DNA of 64,000 nt from Paraburkholderia hiiakae (GTDB lineage: Bacteria; Pseudomonadota; Gammaproteobacteria; Burkholderiales; Burkholderiaceae): the NCBI RefSeq assembly GCF_904848665.1, contig NZ_CAJHCQ010000004.1, forward strand, positions 124,001 through 188,000, given 5' to 3'. This document shows positions 43,077 through 52,476 of the stretch, one piece after another. Each line of letters opens with the position of its first letter. Position 1 is the first letter of the stretch. The notes below the pieces were generated by a model. That model was not told the DNA's origin and searched no databases. It saw nothing but the letters and a program-made list of their open reading frames with translations. Made by a program: the position numbers and the translations under genes.

Positions 43077-44083
43077 GCCGTGCTGCCATCCTGCTGCTGT
43101 CGATCGGCACGGCACTCTTCATTGCCCTGCTCGCCTGGCAGGGCCTCGGCTCGGTAACGGGCGCGCTTGCGGCCGCCGGCTGGGGGCTCGTGCTCGTCGC
43201 GGCATTCCACATCGTGCCGCTCGCGCTCGACGCCGGTGCGATCGCCGTGCTCTTTGGCAAGGGCGCGCGCGTCGATCAGCGTGATGCGCTGCTCGCGCGC
43301 TGGACAGGCGAATCCGTGAACAGCTTGTTGCCGGCCGGCCAGATCGGCGGCCCCGTGGCGATGGTGCGTCAGCTTGCCCAACGCGGCATGTCGATGCGCG
43401 ACGCGGCTGCGGCCATCACCGTGAGCACCACGCTGCAGGCCGTTGCGCAGATCGTCTTCGCCGTATTCGGCATCGTGCTGTTTTCGGCCTATGCCGCGAA
43501 CGGCGCGCCGCGCGATCTCGGCGTCGCGGCGCTGATTGCGACCGCCGTGCTCGGCGGCCTGATCGCGCTGTTCTATGTCGCGCAGCGCCGCGGTCTGTTC
43601 GGCCGCCTGCTGCGTCTCGCCTCAAAAGTGTTCGGCAAGCGCGACTGGTCGACGCTCGCCACGCGCGCCGACGCCATCGACGCGGCCGTGAAGTCGCTTT
43701 ACGCCCAGCGTGGGCGTGTGGCGGCCAGCTTCGCGCTGAGCCTCGCGGGCTGGCTCGTGGGCACGGTGGAAGTGTGGCTCGCGCTGCGCTTTCTCGGCCA
43801 CCCCGTAGGCTGGATCGATGCGCTGCTGCTCGAGAGCATCGGCCAGGCCATTCGCGGTGCGGCCTTCGCCATTCCTGGCTCGCTGGGCGTGCAAGAGGGC
43901 GGGTATCTGCTGCTTGCGCCGCTCGTCGGCCTGCCGCCCGAGGCGGCGCTCGCGCTCTCGCTCGCCAAGCGCGCGCGCGAAATCCTGCTCGGCTTGCCGG
44001 GCCTTCTGTATCTGCATTTCAGCGAACGTAACTGGCAACGCCGGCGCGCCTCGCGCGTCTGTGCTGTCGAAGTCGCCGATTGA
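43073..44083 (+). CDS. Membrane protein of the lysylphosphatidylglycerol synthase TM / flippase-like family (UPF0104)
   Basis: A 336-residue protein with about eight membrane helices. The GTG at 43073 overlaps the oxygenase stop (GTGA). Family hallmarks are NSLLPAGQIGGPVAMVRQL and AIPGSLGVQEGGYLLLAPL, found in the transmembrane half of MprF and in AglD-like proteins. MprF uses this half to flip a modified lipid. Its presence between head-group enzymes suggests it moves the product across the inner membrane. Confidence 0.85.
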   Translation: MSRAAILLLSIGTALFIALLAWQGLGSVTGALAAAGWGLVLVAAFHIVPLALDAGAIAVLFGKGARVDQRDALLARWTGESVNSLLPAGQIGGPVAMVRQLAQRGMSMRDAAAAITVSTTLQAVAQIVFAVFGIVLFSAYAANGAPRDLGVAALIATAVLGGLIALFYVAQRRGLFGRLLRLASKVFGKRDWSTLATRADAIDAAVKSLYAQRGRVAASFALSLAGWLVGTVEVWLALRFLGHPVGWIDALLLESIGQAIRGAAFAIPGSLGVQEGGYLLLAPLVGLPPEAALALSLAKRAREILLGLPGLLYLHFSERNWQRRRASRVCAVEVAD

Positions 44084-44111
44084 CCTTTTTTCTCCCAAGG
44101 AACGTTTGCGC

Positions 44112-44891
44112 ATGCGCGCCATCATTCTCGCGGCAGGCCTCGGCCTGCGCCTTCAGCAACAAGCTGGAGAACAGTTTCCGAAATGTCTGCTGCAGTTCGA
44201 GGGCGTGACGCTGCTCGAACGCCATCTGCAATTGCTGGAAGAGGCGGGCGTGACGGAAGTCGCGCTCGCGCTCGGTTTCCAGCCTGAGCTGGTCGAGGCC
44301 GAACTCAAGCGCATCAACTGGCCGCACAAGGTCGAGGTCGTGATGAATCCGCGCTTCGACCTGGGCAGCGTCCTCACGGTGCATCGCACGGCCGAGGCGC
44401 TCACGCGCGGCGGCGACGTGCTGCTCATGGACGCCGACGTGCTGTACGACGAGCGCGTGTTCGCGCCGCTCGTGGCGGGGGCGGCGCCGGCCAACCGTCT
44501 GCTGATCGACCGCGACTTCGAAGCTGGCGACGAGCCCGTGAAGCTGTGCCTGCGCGACGGTGTGCCGGTCGAGTTGCGCAAGCAGCTGGCGGTCGGTCTG
44601 CAATACGACACGATCGGCGAATCGGTGGGCTTCTTCCGCCTGAACGAACCGACGGCCCGCCGCTTTGCACAGATCGTCGAAGGCTATGTCGATACGGGTC
44701 GCGCGAACCTGCCGCACGAAGAAGCGCTGCGCGACCTGCTGCTCGAACGCGGCAGCGAGTTCGAAACCGCGGACGTGACCGGTGCGCCGTGGATCGAGAT
44801 CGACTTCCCCAATGACGTGACGCGCGCTGCCGAGCAGGTGCTGCCGCAACTGCGTCCGGTGGTGAGCCGTGTGAAGCAGACGGCTGTCTGA
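44112..44891 (+). CDS. Nucleotidyltransferase, LicC-like (predicted cytidylyltransferase)
   Basis: A 259-residue enzyme started at 44112, behind AAGGA; it lies 28 bases after the flippase-like gene. The sugar-nucleotidyltransferase P-loop MRAIILAAGLGLRL, the FPKCLLQFEG lysine block, the metal Asp in LLMDADVLYDE and the second Asp in APWIEIDFPND are visible. The closest recognisable type is phosphocholine/inositol-phosphate cytidylyltransferase. In this operon it would make the CDP-activated head group used by the CDP-alcohol phosphotransferase. Confidence 0.85.
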   Translation: MRAIILAAGLGLRLQQQAGEQFPKCLLQFEGVTLLERHLQLLEEAGVTEVALALGFQPELVEAELKRINWPHKVEVVMNPRFDLGSVLTVHRTAEALTRGGDVLLMDADVLYDERVFAPLVAGAAPANRLLIDRDFEAGDEPVKLCLRDGVPVELRKQLAVGLQYDTIGESVGFFRLNEPTARRFAQIVEGYVDTGRANLPHEEALRDLLLERGSEFETADVTGAPWIEIDFPNDVTRAAEQVLPQLRPVVSRVKQTAV

Positions 44892-45120
44892 AGCGCATCG
44901 GCGCTGATTGCCTGACGCTCATTGCTGATATAGGCCGCGAGGTCTGTCGCCGGTTGAACGCGGCGGTGGACTTCGCGGCTTTTGCTTTTGCGCGCGCGTT
45001 GGCTTCCTGCCGCACCTGCAAAAGCGCACCGCTTCATCTGTTGCCGGGTTCCCGTTTTCCGCAACAAGGGCCATAATGGCAGCTTTACGCCATCAGCCGC
45101 GCTGATCGTCGTTTCTGCCC

Positions 45121-46524
45121 ATGCCATTAGCCCTCGGCACCTTCATCGTTCCGCTCATTGTCGCGTGCTCGATGTTCATGGAGAACGTGGACGGGACGGT
45201 CATCGTCACCTCGCTTCCCGCACTGGCCCGCGATCTCGGCCAGGACCCCATCACACTCAAGCTGGCCGTCACGAGCTACGTGATCGGTCTGGGCGTGTTC
45301 ATCCCGATTTGCGGCTGGGTGGCTGATCGCTTCGGCTCGCGCAATGTGTTTCGCACGGCCATCGGCATCTTCATGGCGGGGTCGATCCTGTGCGCGGCTT
45401 CGAGGTCGCTCGAGATGTTCGTGGCCGCACGCTTCGTGCAGGGCATTGGCGGCGCGATGATGGTGCCGGTGGGCCGCATCATCATCTTCCGCTCGCTGCC
45501 CAAGTCGGACTTCATTCGCGCGGTCAACTATCTCACGGTGCCCGCGTTGCTCGGGCCTGTCGTGGGGCCGCCGCTTGGCGGGTTCATCACCACGTATCTG
45601 CATTGGCGGCTGATTTTCTTCATCAACATTCCGATTGGCGTGCTCGGCATCTGGCTCGCGAACCGGCATATCGCGAACATGCACGAGGAGCATCCGGGGC
45701 GGCTCGACTGGGCTGGCTTCGTGCTCTCCGCGGGTGGGGCGTCGCTCTTCATGCTCGGCCTTTCGCTCGTGGGCGGCGAGCTCGTCGCCACTGGCACGGC
45801 GGTGACGATGTGCGTGATCGGCGCGTTGCTGCTCGCGGCCTATTGGTTGTATGCGCAACGTGTCGAGCGCCCCGTGCTCGATCTGAAATTTCTGCGCATT
45901 CCCACGTTCAACGCGAGCGTGGCCGGCGGGTCGCTGTTTCGCATCGGGCTCGGCGCCGTACCTTTTTTGTTACCGCTCGCACTGCAGGAAGGGCTCGGCA
46001 TGACGGCGTTCGCTTCAGGCGCCATCACTTGCGCTTCGGCGTTCGGCTCGATCTTCATGAAGGCGATCGTTTCGCGCGTGCTCGGGCGCTTTGGCTTTCG
46101 CCGCACGCTCATGGTCAACGCAGTGCTCGCGGGAACGGCCATCGCGATATGCGGCTCGTTTTCGCCTGGCATGCCGGTGTGGCTCATCTGGGTCATCGTG
46201 CTTGCGGGCGGGATCTTTCCTTCGCTGCAGTTCACCGGCCTTAACTCGCTCGCCTATGCCGATATTCCGACGCGCGACATCGGCCGCGCCACGAGCGTGG
46301 CAAGCGTGATCCAGCAGGTGTCGCTCGGCCTCGGCGTGACGATTGCGGGCCTCGTGCTGCAGATTTCGCATCGTGTGCAAGGGCATTCGACCATTGTCTG
46401 GTCCGATTTCTGGCCGGCGTTTCTCGTGGTCGGGCTCTTTTCGGTGGCGTCGATTCCGGTGACGATGCGCTTGCCCGCGAATGCGGGAGAAGAAATTGCG
46501 CGCGGCCGGCGCGGCAAGGCTTGA
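45121..46524 (+). CDS. MFS drug efflux transporter, DHA2 (EmrB/QacA) type
   Basis: A 467-residue protein with fourteen predicted helices. It has FMENVDGTVIVTSLPALA in helix 1, GWVADRFGSRNVFR after helix 2, RFVQGIGGAMMVPVGR in helix 4 and GPPLGGFITTYLHWR in helix 5, the DHA2 signature. It probably exports toxic compounds using the proton gradient. It is a clear paralogue of the MFS gene at 53539-54966, which shares the helix 4 motif. No membrane-fusion partner is adjacent. Confidence 0.88.
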   Translation: MPLALGTFIVPLIVACSMFMENVDGTVIVTSLPALARDLGQDPITLKLAVTSYVIGLGVFIPICGWVADRFGSRNVFRTAIGIFMAGSILCAASRSLEMFVAARFVQGIGGAMMVPVGRIIIFRSLPKSDFIRAVNYLTVPALLGPVVGPPLGGFITTYLHWRLIFFINIPIGVLGIWLANRHIANMHEEHPGRLDWAGFVLSAGGASLFMLGLSLVGGELVATGTAVTMCVIGALLLAAYWLYAQRVERPVLDLKFLRIPTFNASVAGGSLFRIGLGAVPFLLPLALQEGLGMTAFASGAITCASAFGSIFMKAIVSRVLGRFGFRRTLMVNAVLAGTAIAICGSFSPGMPVWLIWVIVLAGGIFPSLQFTGLNSLAYADIPTRDIGRATSVASVIQQVSLGLGVTIAGLVLQISHRVQGHSTIVWSDFWPAFLVVGLFSVASIPVTMRLPANAGEEIARGRRGKA

Positions 46525-46660
46525 TTCAGGACGCAACGTTCGTTTTGCACAGCAGCGGAATCAGCGGATCGCCGGATCGCAAACGTTTTCCTGGCGTGCT
46601 ATAAGGCCAAGGCAGGTATCAGGTAGGTAGGTCAACAAACCGAATCATGGGGTGAACTCA

Positions 46661-48391
46661 ATGAAGCTGGTTCAAAAAACGAAAATTTCCGCTGCCGCTC
46701 TCGCACTGCTTTCGCTGTCCGCCTTGTCCACGGGCTTCCTCGAAGTCACGCCGGCCTTTGCGAAGGATACGCAGCAACGCCCTGCGGTCCTCAACGCATC
46801 TGCGGTGGCCGTTGCCGACAAGTACGCGGCCGACGCCGCCGAGCAGATCTTCAAGGAGGGTGGCAACGCCGTCGACGCAGCGGTCGCCATTGCCTTCTCG
46901 CTTGCCGTGACATACCCGGAAGCCGGCAACATCGGCGGTGGCGGGTTCATGACGCTCTACGTGAATGGCAAGCCGTACTTCCTCGACTATCGCGAGCGCG
47001 CGCCGCTCGCCGCCACGCGTACGATGTACCTCGACGACAAGGGCAACGTGATCCCGGGCAAGAGCCTGTTCGGCTATGACGCCGTGGGCGTGCCGGGCAC
47101 GGTCGAGGGTATGTGGGAAGCGCAAAAGCGCTTCGGCAAACTGCCGTGGAAGAAGGTGCTCGCCCCCGCCATTGCCTACGCGCGCGACGGCTTCGTCGTG
47201 GACGAGCAGCTCGCGAAGCGTCGCGACGACGCCGCGAAGGACTTCGCCGGCAAGACCAATTTCGACGAATACTTCGGCAACCTGAAGGAAGGCGTGACGT
47301 TCAAGCAGCCCGATCTCGCCAATGTGCTCACGCGCATTGCGAACCAGGGTGCGAAGGACTTCTACGACGGCAAGACCGCTGACCTGATCGCCGCCTCGAT
47401 GAAGGGCCACGGCCTCATCACGAAGCGCGACCTGCAGGAGTACAAGGCCGTGTGGCGCCAGCCGGTCGAGGCGAAGTGGAACGGCTATGAAATCATCACC
47501 GCACCGCCCCCGAGTTCGGGTGGCGTGGGTCTCGTGCAGCTACTCAAGATGAAGGCGATGCTCGCGCCGCAATTCAAGGACGTGCCGCTCAATTCGCCGC
47601 AGTACATCCACCTGATCGCGGAGATCGAGAAGCGCGTCTTCGCGGATCGCGCGCAATATCTCGGCGACCCCGACTTCTACAAGGTGCCGGTCGCGCAGCT
47701 CACCGACGACGCGTACCTCGCGAAGCGCGTCGCCGAAGTCGATCCCGACAAGCCTTCCGACACCAAGAGCGTGCAGCCGGGCCTCGGTACCTCGATGCCG
47801 GAGAAGGCGGAAACGACGCACTTCTCCGTGGTCGACAAGTGGGGCAACGCGGTCTCGAACACCTACACGATCAACGGCTACTTCGGTTCGGGCGTGGTCG
47901 TGCCGGGCGCCGGCATCGTGCTCAACGACGAGATGGACGATTTCGCGTCCAAGCCTGGCGTGCCGAACATGTTCGGCGTGGTGGGCAGCGACGCGAACGC
48001 GATTGCGCCGAAGAAGCGTCCGCTGTCGTCGATGACGCCGACCATCCTCACGAAGGACGGCAAGGTGGCGCTCGTGATCGGCACGCCTGGCGGGTCGCGC
48101 ATCTTCACGTCGGTGTTCCAGGTCATCAACAACAACTACGACTTCAACATGCCGTTGAAGGAAGCCGTGGCGGCGATGCGCTTCCACCATCAGTTGCTGC
48201 CGCCCAACACGATTTTCTGGGAGCCGTACCAGCCGATCGACGGCGAACTCGCCAAGCAGGTCGAGGCGAAGGGCTACGTGCTGAAGGGCCAGGACTTCAA
48301 CGGTGACATTCAGGCGATCCGTATCAACGGCGATACGCCCGACGCGGTTTCCGATCCGCGCGGCCGTGGCGTGTCGCGCTTGATCCAGTAA
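46661..48391 (+). CDS. ggt: Gamma-glutamyltransferase (glutathione hydrolase)
   Basis: A 576-residue periplasmic proenzyme. A signal peptide ends TPAFA. The autoprocessing site is AETTHFSVVDKWGNAVSNT, where the first Thr of TTHFS becomes the N-terminal nucleophile of the small subunit. Other landmarks are EAGNIGGGGFMTLY, a DYRERAP block with the substrate-binding Arg, and MTPTILTKDG with a GTPGGSRI oxyanion loop. It hydrolyses glutathione or moves its glutamyl group to amino acids. It stands alone; the start at 46661 follows GGGGTG. Confidence 0.95.
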   Translation: MKLVQKTKISAAALALLSLSALSTGFLEVTPAFAKDTQQRPAVLNASAVAVADKYAADAAEQIFKEGGNAVDAAVAIAFSLAVTYPEAGNIGGGGFMTLYVNGKPYFLDYRERAPLAATRTMYLDDKGNVIPGKSLFGYDAVGVPGTVEGMWEAQKRFGKLPWKKVLAPAIAYARDGFVVDEQLAKRRDDAAKDFAGKTNFDEYFGNLKEGVTFKQPDLANVLTRIANQGAKDFYDGKTADLIAASMKGHGLITKRDLQEYKAVWRQPVEAKWNGYEIITAPPPSSGGVGLVQLLKMKAMLAPQFKDVPLNSPQYIHLIAEIEKRVFADRAQYLGDPDFYKVPVAQLTDDAYLAKRVAEVDPDKPSDTKSVQPGLGTSMPEKAETTHFSVVDKWGNAVSNTYTINGYFGSGVVVPGAGIVLNDEMDDFASKPGVPNMFGVVGSDANAIAPKKRPLSSMTPTILTKDGKVALVIGTPGGSRIFTSVFQVINNNYDFNMPLKEAVAAMRFHHQLLPPNTIFWEPYQPIDGELAKQVEAKGYVLKGQDFNGDIQAIRINGDTPDAVSDPRGRGVSRLIQ

Positions 48392-48740
48392 AACCGCGAC
48401 GCCGATGCGAAACCATGCGCCGCGCATGAAAGCAAACCATTTCGCATCGGCAACCTCGCACGGGGTGGCAGAAGTTTGCATGACATGAGCGTTTGTCCTC
48501 AAATTTGGGGATGCCGCTCCGTTATTCATCGCGTACTATGCAACCTCCGGCGGAAGACAGCCCTTTGCCGGCGTGTGTTTTTCTTGGGGCGGCGTTTGCC
48601 GCCCCATTTTCTTTCCGGCATTCCGCTTCACAGCTTCACAGTCAGACCGCATTTTGAATTCGTCAGGCGGGGTCATTAAGCTCTGACGTTTGCGCTGCCA
48701 CGCAAGCGAGGCACGCGCCCACTTCTCATCGCACCCGAGC
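48392..48740. other. Intergenic region with a terminator
   Basis: About 350 bases after ggt with no supported gene. It holds a rho-independent terminator at 48586-48614 and, before it, a TACTAT (48534-48539) that could be a promoter -10 for a very short RNA. Confidence 0.45.
48586..48614 (+). terminator. Rho-independent terminator downstream of ggt
   Basis: GGGGCGGC (48586-48593) pairs with GCCGCCCC (48598-48605), loop GTTT, followed by ATTTTCTTT. It is 195 bases past the ggt stop. Confidence 0.8.
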
Positions 48741-49283
48741 ATGGACCTGACGAGCCGCGAACTCGCCTTGATCGCCGACGTCTTCAAGCTGCTGGCCGAC
48801 CATAACTTGCCGGAGGGCGCCTTGCGCCTCGAGGTGGGGCGGCGCCTGCTCGAAGTGCTGCGCGCCGATGGCCTGCATGCGGGCGCGGACCTGTTCGTCT
48901 GGTCGGGCGAAGCGAATTTCGATCATCTGCGCATTCGGCGCGGCAAGCGGCGCGAACATTTTTCCGATCGGGAACTGGTGTTGTTCGATCTGGTGCGCCC
49001 GGCTTTCATGGCCGCGCTGGCACGCTCGCGCGCGCAGGCAGGACAGATCCAGCCGGCGCCGGGCGACGCCTCCGCCGCGGATAACGAAGCGATCAGCCGC
49101 TTGACGCGGCGCGAGCGCGACGTGGTCGCGCTCGTGGTGGAAGGGCTGCTCGACAAGGAGATCGCCGAGCGGCTAGGCATTTCCTACACGACCGTGCGCA
49201 CCCATCTCGATCGTTCGTTTCAGAAACTCGGTGTCAGCAACCGCTCGCGCCTCGCGCGGCTCGTGCAGTCGACGCAGCGCTGA
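48741..49283 (+). CDS. LuxR-type transcriptional regulator
   Basis: A 180-residue protein. The C-terminal LuxR helix-turn-helix is clear: LTRRERDVVALVVEGLLDKEI, then GISYTTVRTHLDRSFQKLGV. The N-terminal half (about 110 residues) is not a receiver domain (no Asp phosphorylation site context) and resembles the short sensor part of a second LuxR protein at 51430-52248. It ends next to the DUF2783/monooxygenase pair read in the other direction, so it may regulate them. Confidence 0.85.
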   Translation: MDLTSRELALIADVFKLLADHNLPEGALRLEVGRRLLEVLRADGLHAGADLFVWSGEANFDHLRIRRGKRREHFSDRELVLFDLVRPAFMAALARSRAQAGQIQPAPGDASAADNEAISRLTRRERDVVALVVEGLLDKEIAERLGISYTTVRTHLDRSFQKLGVSNRSRLARLVQSTQR

Positions 49284-49299
49284 GGCGCTGCGTTTCCCT

Positions 49300-49491
49300 T
49301 TATTCTGGCGCGGCCGCCGAAACGGTCTCACCCGCCGCATCGATCAAGCCGACGCAGGTTTGCGCGTTGCCGATCCGCTCGATCGCAAGCAGCGCGAAGC
49401 GTGCGAGAAAGAGCGGGCCGTTGGCTTCGCCCAGATTGGTCATGGTCTTGCACAAGTGCGTGTAGACGGTGTCGAGTTCGCTGTCGGTCAT
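49300..49491 (-). CDS. DUF2783 small protein, partner of the FAD monooxygenase
   Basis: A 63-residue protein. The ATG at 49491 has GGAGAAAG before it. SELDTVYTHLCKTMTNLGE and LFLARFALLAIERIG match DUF2783, small proteins encoded right after aromatic-ring monooxygenases. It begins 34 bases after the monooxygenase stop on the same strand, so the two form an operon. It may assist the oxidoreductase. Confidence 0.8.
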   Translation of the reverse strand: MTDSELDTVYTHLCKTMTNLGEANGPLFLARFALLAIERIGNAQTCVGLIDAAGETVSAAAPE

Positions 49492-49525
49492 GGCTTTCTC
49501 CATCTGTACTTGATTGCGCCAGCGC

Positions 49526-51241
49526 TCAGGCGCACAGCGCATGGTCGAGGGCGGCGAGCGCATGCGCGGCTACCGTGCCGGCGTCGCCGTGCCAGCGGCC
49601 GAGCGCGTGGCCGTCCGGGCGCACGAGATAAAGCGTGCCGGGCTGCGCGTCGTACATCGGGAACAGGCGTCCCGTGTGGTCCCAGCCGCTGCGGCGCGGG
49701 GCGTCGGCGCTCTGGCGCTGCGCGAGCGGCACCAATGCGAACGGCAGCGCGCGAGCGGCCAGCGTCGTTTCGAGCGCGGCGATCGGGGCGGGCGTCGCGC
49801 CATCCTCGCTGAAGTAGAACGCCGTGAAGCATGGCGCGATCAAGTCGGTCACGTGGCCTACGCTCGCGCCCGCCTGATCGACGATCGTGAGCGGGCATTC
49901 GGGCAGCACCATGCCCGGCGCCGGACCGTTCGCGAATGCGTCGGAGGCCGCATTGAGCGGCGAGGCCGTGTAGGCGATGGCCGAAGTCTGGCGCGGATTG
50001 ATCAGCGAGCGCACGGCGGCGTGCTCGCGCGCGAGGCTCAGCACGGCGGTGCGCATCAGATCGAAGGCGAACGACGGTGGCGCCATGAACTCCGTGCTCT
50101 TGGTGCCGTAGCTCAAGTTTTCGTGCGCGGCGTAGACGCGCTCGTCGGAGTAGCTGTCGAGCAACGCGTCGCTCGCGAGCCCCTTCACGACATAGGCGAG
50201 TTTCCACGCCAGATTGTCGGCGTCGTCGATGCCCGAGTTCGCGCCGCGCACGCCGAAGATCGGTACGAGGTGCGCCGCGTCGCCGGCGAACAGCACGCGG
50301 CCGTGGCGATAGCGCTCGAGCGTGAGTGCGTTGGCCTTGTAGATCGTGATCCAGACCGGCGACCACGACGCTTTCTCGCCCATCATGTCGAGCAGGCTCT
50401 GCACGCGCGGCATGACGTTTTCGGGCTTGATCGCTTCGTCGGCGTCCTCGCCGTCGCGCAACTGATAGTCGATGCGCCACACGTTGTCGGGCTGCTTGTG
50501 GACGAGAACGGTCGAGCCTGGATTCGACGCCGGGTCGAAATACGCGAGCCGTTCCGTGGGCCGCGCACTGTCGAGCAGGATATCGACGATCACGTAACGG
50601 CCCTCGTAGCTCGTGCCCTGAAGCTTCAGGCCCAGCGCATCTCGCACCGTGCTGCGGCCGCCGTCCGCGGCGACGAGCCAGTCGGTCTGCGCGGTGTAGT
50701 CGCCTGCGGGCGAGGAGAGCGTGAGCGTGGCGCCGTGTGCGTCGTCCTGCAGGGCCGTCACTTTCGTGCGCCAGCGAATGTCGATGAGGTCGGCGTGGCG
50801 CTCGGCAGCGTCAAGCAGGAACTGCTCGATGTGGTACTGCGCGAGGTTGACCATCGGCGGCAGCTTCTGGTTTTCGTCCTGCGGCATCGTGAAGTGCAGC
50901 ACTTCGTCGTTGCGATAGAAGCTGCGGCCGCCCGTCCACGGCAGGCCTTTGGCGAGGAAGCCGTCGAGCGCGCCGAGGCGCTCGATGATTTCGAGGCTGC
51001 GGCGCGAGATGCAGATTGCGCGGCTGCCGTAGCAGACCGATTCGTCGGCTTCGATCAGCACTGAACGCACGCCGTGCTTCGCGAGGCCGAGCGCGATGGC
51101 GAGGCCCACCGGGCCGCCGCCGACGATCGTCACGGCGTGGCGTTGCGCTTCACGGGCACTGCTGCCGTCGCCTTCGAGTTCGGGCAGGCGGGCGGCGTAC
51201 TGCTTCGCCTCGAACGGATAGGGTTTGAATCCGGCGCTCAT
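49526..51241 (-). CDS. FAD-dependent aromatic hydroxylase (MhpA/PheA-like monooxygenase)
   Basis: A 571-residue flavoprotein started at 51241. It has the ADP-binding motif VTIVGGGPVGLAIALGLAKHG, the DG-type middle motif LVAADGGRSTVRDALG and the FAD-ribityl motif GRVLFAGDAAHLVPIFGVRG with ANSGIDDADNLAWKLA. The C-terminal thioredoxin-like domain (about residues 430-571) is present, as in 3-(3-hydroxyphenyl)propionate hydroxylase and phenol hydroxylase. It hydroxylates an aromatic ring using NAD(P)H and oxygen. No ring-cleavage gene is adjacent, so the substrate is open. Confidence 0.9.
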   Translation of the reverse strand: MSAGFKPYPFEAKQYAARLPELEGDGSSAREAQRHAVTIVGGGPVGLAIALGLAKHGVRSVLIEADESVCYGSRAICISRRSLEIIERLGALDGFLAKGLPWTGGRSFYRNDEVLHFTMPQDENQKLPPMVNLAQYHIEQFLLDAAERHADLIDIRWRTKVTALQDDAHGATLTLSSPAGDYTAQTDWLVAADGGRSTVRDALGLKLQGTSYEGRYVIVDILLDSARPTERLAYFDPASNPGSTVLVHKQPDNVWRIDYQLRDGEDADEAIKPENVMPRVQSLLDMMGEKASWSPVWITIYKANALTLERYRHGRVLFAGDAAHLVPIFGVRGANSGIDDADNLAWKLAYVVKGLASDALLDSYSDERVYAAHENLSYGTKSTEFMAPPSFAFDLMRTAVLSLAREHAAVRSLINPRQTSAIAYTASPLNAASDAFANGPAPGMVLPECPLTIVDQAGASVGHVTDLIAPCFTAFYFSEDGATPAPIAALETTLAARALPFALVPLAQRQSADAPRRSGWDHTGRLFPMYDAQPGTLYLVRPDGHALGRWHGDAGTVAAHALAALDHALCA

Positions 51242-51429
51242 GGTGAATGCGTCTCCGATACGAAAATCTTGTTCTTGCCGGCTTGCCCCGAAAAGAGGCA
51301 CTGGCGATGAAGGCAGTATGGAGCGCGAGGCGCGGCCCGCTGTCCTCAATTTGGGTACAGGGGGCTTACGGAGGGGAGGTGAGCGGCAAATGCGCGGGCG
51401 TTCTACTTCACGCGCGCGGCGGCGGTGGT

Positions 51430-52248
51430 TTAACCCTGATCCGTCGCGAGACAAAGCGCAAAAAGCTGCCGCTGGCTCGAGATGCCTAGCCGCTGATACG
51501 CGCGTTTCTGATAAGTCACGACGCTGCTGGGCTTCACGCCCATGCATTCGGCGATTTCAACCGCGCTGCGTCCTTCGAGCACGCCGCGCAGGGCGTCGAG
51601 TTCCCGTTTGGACAGCGTGGGGCAGAGCCCGCGCAGGCGCGCGAGCATCATCTGAGGAATGCCGAGCTGGCTCTGCCCGCGAATCGTATAGTGATGCCGC
51701 GCCGACTCGCCGATCAGCGGCGCAAGCGATTCGACCAGTTCGACTTCGGCCGGCTGAAAATTTCCGGCGTCGCTTTCGCGGTACAGGTTCACGGAAAGCC
51801 AGATATCGGCGGCCGGCTGCAGCAGCAGCGAGAGCCGGTCGGACACATTGGGCGTGGCGTAGCACGCGGTGCGGTAACCGTCGTGCGCGATGTCCGCGCT
51901 GCTTTGCCAGTGCAGCACGAGCGATGAGCCCGGCTTGTCGGCCGAACCACCCGTGACGATCTGCTGATTGCCGTCGAGCGCGTAGAAGAGGCGCGCGTAG
52001 GTATCGGCGACGTCGCGCAGAAAGCGCCCGCCGCGATGATCGGCCACGGAAACCGTGCGTGGCCGGTTACCGAGTTCGTAGGCGAACACGGTGCACTGTG
52101 TGACCGAAGTCGCCGGGCCAAGCATGTTCAGCACTTCGGCGGCGAGCGCGTTGGCGTCGTCGCGACCGATGGCCGAAACGAGGCTGGTGACGCGCGAAAG
52201 GTCGAATTGACCTGCCTGCCTCGGTCGATCGAGATGCCAGTAACGCAT
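51430..52248 (-). CDS. LuxR-type regulator upstream of the FAD monooxygenase
   Basis: A 272-residue protein with start at 52248 (52308 would add twenty residues). The C-terminal HTH reads LSKRELDALRGVLEGRSAVEI, then CMGVKPSSVVTYQKRAYQRLG. The N-terminal domain (about 190 residues) lacks a receiver fold and has no homoserine-lactone signature that I recognise. It lies 188 bases upstream of the monooxygenase gene on the same strand, so it probably activates the monooxygenase-DUF2783 pair in response to its aromatic substrate. Confidence 0.83.
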   Translation of the reverse strand: MRYWHLDRPRQAGQFDLSRVTSLVSAIGRDDANALAAEVLNMLGPATSVTQCTVFAYELGNRPRTVSVADHRGGRFLRDVADTYARLFYALDGNQQIVTGGSADKPGSSLVLHWQSSADIAHDGYRTACYATPNVSDRLSLLLQPAADIWLSVNLYRESDAGNFQPAEVELVESLAPLIGESARHHYTIRGQSQLGIPQMMLARLRGLCPTLSKRELDALRGVLEGRSAVEIAECMGVKPSSVVTYQKRAYQRLGISSQRQLFALCLATDQG

Positions 52249-52476
52249 GTTTCTTAACGGTAAACGGCCAAAAAGGGCAAGTTTGATGAGATTAGCATCG
52301 TTTCGCATGAGCGCGAAAGCGCCGGCAGCGGGGCCGGATCGTCATGCGCGATGCCGTAGTGAGGCTTGCGTCAACGTAAGCAAGGAACGGCACGTTGGGG
52401 TAATCTCCACCCTCGGCCGGCGCGGTATGCGCGCCATGTTTCCTTACCTGAACATCCCTGCGTGCAGGCTATCCAA

